The notes under the pieces: model-generated
Database searches by the model: none
Told to the model about the DNA's origin: nothing
The model's input: the letters and a program-made list of their open reading frames with translations, nothing else
Position numbers and translations under genes: made by a program
Shown: piece after piece, positions 62,445 through 64,000 of the stretch
Layout: each line of letters opens with the position of its first letter
How positions within the stretch are numbered: position 1 is the first letter of the stretch
From: Paragemmobacter ruber
Lineage (GTDB): Bacteria > Pseudomonadota > Alphaproteobacteria > Rhodobacterales > Rhodobacteraceae
NCBI RefSeq assembly: GCF_009908315.1
Contig: NZ_JAAATW010000003.1
Location: 496,001 to 560,000, forward strand
Direction: 5' to 3'
DNA: 64,000 nt

Positions 62445-62552
62445 TTCACCTTGGCACAAATACCCCTGACTCCGGCCGACACCCCTCCCCCGGCCGACTT
62501 TCGGCGCCCTCCCCTCCCCCGCATTCGGGGGAGGGGCCGGGGGTGGGGGTGT
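62445..62552 (-). repeat. Composite intergenic repeat (A plus hairpin B), copy 2
   Basis: Element A is at 62445-62465 (minus strand GGGTATTTGTGCCAAGGTGA and A). Element B holds CCCCTCCCCC (62511-62520) with GGGGGAGGGG (62527-62536), then CCGGGGGTGGGGG. The A-to-B offset is 59 bases, against 60 in the copy at 7081-7190. It lies between ccmF and the Lrp-type gene. Confidence 0.8.
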
Positions 62553-62559
62553 CGCGCCC

Positions 62560-63033
62560 TTAGCGTCGTCCCGCCTTCCGCGTGGACAAAAGCAGGTTCG
62601 TCTCCGACACCGTCACCCCCTCCATCGCGCGGATGCGGTGGATCGTCTCGTCCAGTTCCAGCAGGGTCTGCGTCCCCAACTCCACGATCACATCCCAGCG
62701 CCCGTTCGTCGAATGCACCGCCTGCACCTGCGGCAGGCCGCCCAGCCGCGCCATGATCTTCTCGCCCCCGCGCCCCTCGATCCCGATCATCATCAAGGCC
62801 CGCACGGGCGAGGCACTCACATCCCCCCGCGTCAGCACGGTAAAGCCCGCGATCTCGCCCTTCGCCGTCAGCCGCTCCATCCGCGCCCGCACCGTGGCCC
62901 GGCTCAGCCCCAGCCGATCCGCAAGGTCCGACAGCGCCGCCCGACCGTCGCGGCGCAACTCCGCCACCAGCCGCTGGTCCACCTCGTCCATCATGGCCAC
63001 GATCTCCGCCGTTTCGATCAAAACCTTGTCCAT
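62560..63033 (-). CDS. Lrp/AsnC-family transcriptional regulator
   Basis: A 157-residue regulator. The helix-turn-helix (MDEVDQRLVAELRRDGRAAL, RLGLSRATVRARMERL) is at about residues 15-65 and the RAM ligand-binding domain follows (GFTVLTRG, PQVQAVHSTNGRWDVIVELG). It is divergent from arginase by 66 bp, so arginine or ornithine is the probable signal. An imperfect dyad TTGT...ACAA spans its start codon region (63026-63047) and may be its own binding site. MMDEVDQ is an alternative start. Confidence 0.92.
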   Translation of the reverse strand: MDKVLIETAEIVAMMDEVDQRLVAELRRDGRAALSDLADRLGLSRATVRARMERLTAKGEIAGFTVLTRGDVSASPVRALMMIGIEGRGGEKIMARLGGLPQVQAVHSTNGRWDVIVELGTQTLLELDETIHRIRAMEGVTVSETNLLLSTRKAGRR

Positions 63034-63099
63034 ATTGACCATAACAACGCTAGAATTCGCCGCAAGCCGGAAAGACCCTGCACAGCAAGGAGAACCTCC

Positions 63100-64000
63100 A
63101 TGTCCAACACCATCCTCATCGGCGCCCCCATCGACTCCGGCCAGCGCTATCCCGGCTGCCTCATGGGCCCCGCCGCCTATCGCGTCGCAGGCCTCGCACA
63201 GGCCATCCGCGATCTGGGCCACGGGGTGCAGGACTGGGGCGATGTCGGCCTGCCCGACCTCAGGCCCGTCACCTGCGCCAACCCCGCCGTCCATTCTCTG
63301 GCCGAAACCGTCGGCTGGACCGAGGTCCTCGCCGACCGCACCGATGATGCGCTGTCAAAAGGCGGGCTTCCCATCATCCTGGGCGGCGACCATTCCCTCG
63401 CCCTGGGTTCCGTCGCCGGGGCCGCCGCCTATGCGCGGCGTCAGGGGCGCCCGCTCTTTCTCCTGTGGCTCGATGCGCATAGCGATTTCCACACGCCGCT
63501 CACCACCACGTCGGGCAATCTGCACGGCACGCCCGTCGCCTATGTCGCGGGGCGCGACGGCTTTGACGCCTTCCCCCCCTTCCCGCATCCGATCCCGCCG
63601 CAGAACATCTGCCTCTACGGCATCCGCTCGGTCGATCCTGCGGAACATGCCGCCCTTCTCACCCATGACATCGCCATTAACGACATGCGCGTGCTGGATG
63701 AGGCGGGCATCGTCGCCCCCCTGCGCGAATTCCTGACCCGCGTCCGCGCGGCAGGCGGGATGCTGCATGTCTCGCTCGACGTGGATTTCCTCGATCCCTC
63801 CATCGCCCCCGCCGTCGGCACCACCGTCCCCGGCGGCACCACCTTCCGCGAGGCGCATCTGGTGATGGAGCTTCTCCACGAATCCGCCCTCGTCACCTCG
63901 CTCGACCTCGTGGAACTCAACCCCTTCCTTGATGAACGCGGCCGCACCGCGCGGCTGATGGTCGATCTCGTGGCCTCCCTCATGGGCCGCAAGGTGTTCG
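63100..64000 (+). CDS. rocF: Arginase (partial, runs off the right edge)
   Basis: The first 300 residues of a ureohydrolase that cleaves arginine to ornithine and urea. The manganese site is complete: the His in GGDHS, the Asp and His residues of WLDAHSDFH, and SLDVDFLDPS. The N-terminus MSNTILIGAPIDSGQRYPGC is typical of arginases, and NLHGTPVAY supports arginase over agmatinase. AAGGAG lies 7 nt before the ATG. The family is about 305 residues long, so only a few codons are missing. Divergent from the Lrp-type regulator. Confidence 0.94.
   Translation, partial: MSNTILIGAPIDSGQRYPGCLMGPAAYRVAGLAQAIRDLGHGVQDWGDVGLPDLRPVTCANPAVHSLAETVGWTEVLADRTDDALSKGGLPIILGGDHSLALGSVAGAAAYARRQGRPLFLLWLDAHSDFHTPLTTTSGNLHGTPVAYVAGRDGFDAFPPFPHPIPPQNICLYGIRSVDPAEHAALLTHDIAINDMRVLDEAGIVAPLREFLTRVRAAGGMLHVSLDVDFLDPSIAPAVGTTVPGGTTFREAHLVMELLHESALVTSLDLVELNPFLDERGRTARLMVDLVASLMGRKVF

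Overview
The window is 64 kb of GC-rich (mostly mid-60s percent by eye) alphaproteobacterial chromosome. It looks like a member of the Rhodobacterales (Rhodobacteraceae/Paracoccaceae). Supporting traits are an NDUFA12-mlaD-DUF2155-aat block beside accBC, a DksA with a single zinc-finger cysteine, an Entner-Doudoroff edd-eda pair, a ccmF-ccmH-enoyl-CoA hydratase block, and several small intergenic repeats in multiple copies. No rRNA, tRNA, CRISPR array or transposase was found. Both ends cut genes: a symporter-type sensor protein on the left and an arginase on the right.

Layout. 1-3.8 kb: sensory module (solute-symporter domain protein, small membrane protein, single-domain response regulator) and an XRE/ScfR-like regulator. 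3.9-20.1 kb: a large reductive pyrimidine catabolism locus. It holds a five-gene ABC uptake operon, dihydropyrimidinase, N-carbamoyl-beta-alanine amidohydrolase, PreA and PreT, two RutR-like TetR regulators, two cupins (one BauB-like), an SDR protein with a degenerate active site, an LLM flavoprotein and a DedA protein. Two RutR-type operators lie in the divergent promoter at 12.6 kb. A PH-domain gene of about 43 percent GC interrupts the catabolic operon. 20.3-24.1 kb: accB-accC-aat facing DUF2155-mlaD-NDUFA12. 24.2-25.8 kb: a lower-GC restriction-modification island (C5-cytosine methyltransferase plus HNH nuclease). 25.9-27.9 kb: clpX and clpP. 28-35.5 kb: a photolyase-related FAD protein with unusual domain order, a CDP-alcohol phosphatidyltransferase, a ynjBCD-type ABC transporter, a CAP-domain protein and an FAD monooxygenase.

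35.5-44.5 kb: dksA, a MoxR ATPase and its VWA partner separated by a DUF2927 lipoprotein, a DedA protein, an M48 protease, a PIN protein, rlmI and a lipoprotein. 44.8-47.4 kb: edd and eda with a LacI-type operator. 47.5-56.1 kb: an STM3941-like membrane protein, glnE, a YbaK-like deacylase, DUF2852, RDD, bpt (leucyltransferase), a Ca/Na antiporter and a GST. 56.4-58.9 kb: ilvI-ilvH behind an apparently intact attenuator encoding a 15-residue leader peptide with an Ile-Leu-Val-Leu-Val run. 59-62.3 kb: enoyl-CoA hydratase, ccmH, ccmF. 62.5-64 kb: an Lrp/AsnC regulator divergent from arginase.

How the genes fit together. The pyrimidine locus covers uptake, reduction (PreTA), ring opening (HydA) and decarbamoylation to beta-alanine, so it is close to a self-contained uracil/thymine utilisation unit. 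The two N-degron transferases (aat, bpt) and the ClpXP genes are in the same window but in separate transcription units. Repeated short elements (a GGGTATTTGGGCCAAGATGAA type, two hairpin types and a GTAGGATGGGCA palindrome) mark many operon borders. The least ordinary items are the PH-domain insertion, the degenerate SDR, the restriction-modification island, the rearranged photolyase-like protein and the composite dispersed repeats.
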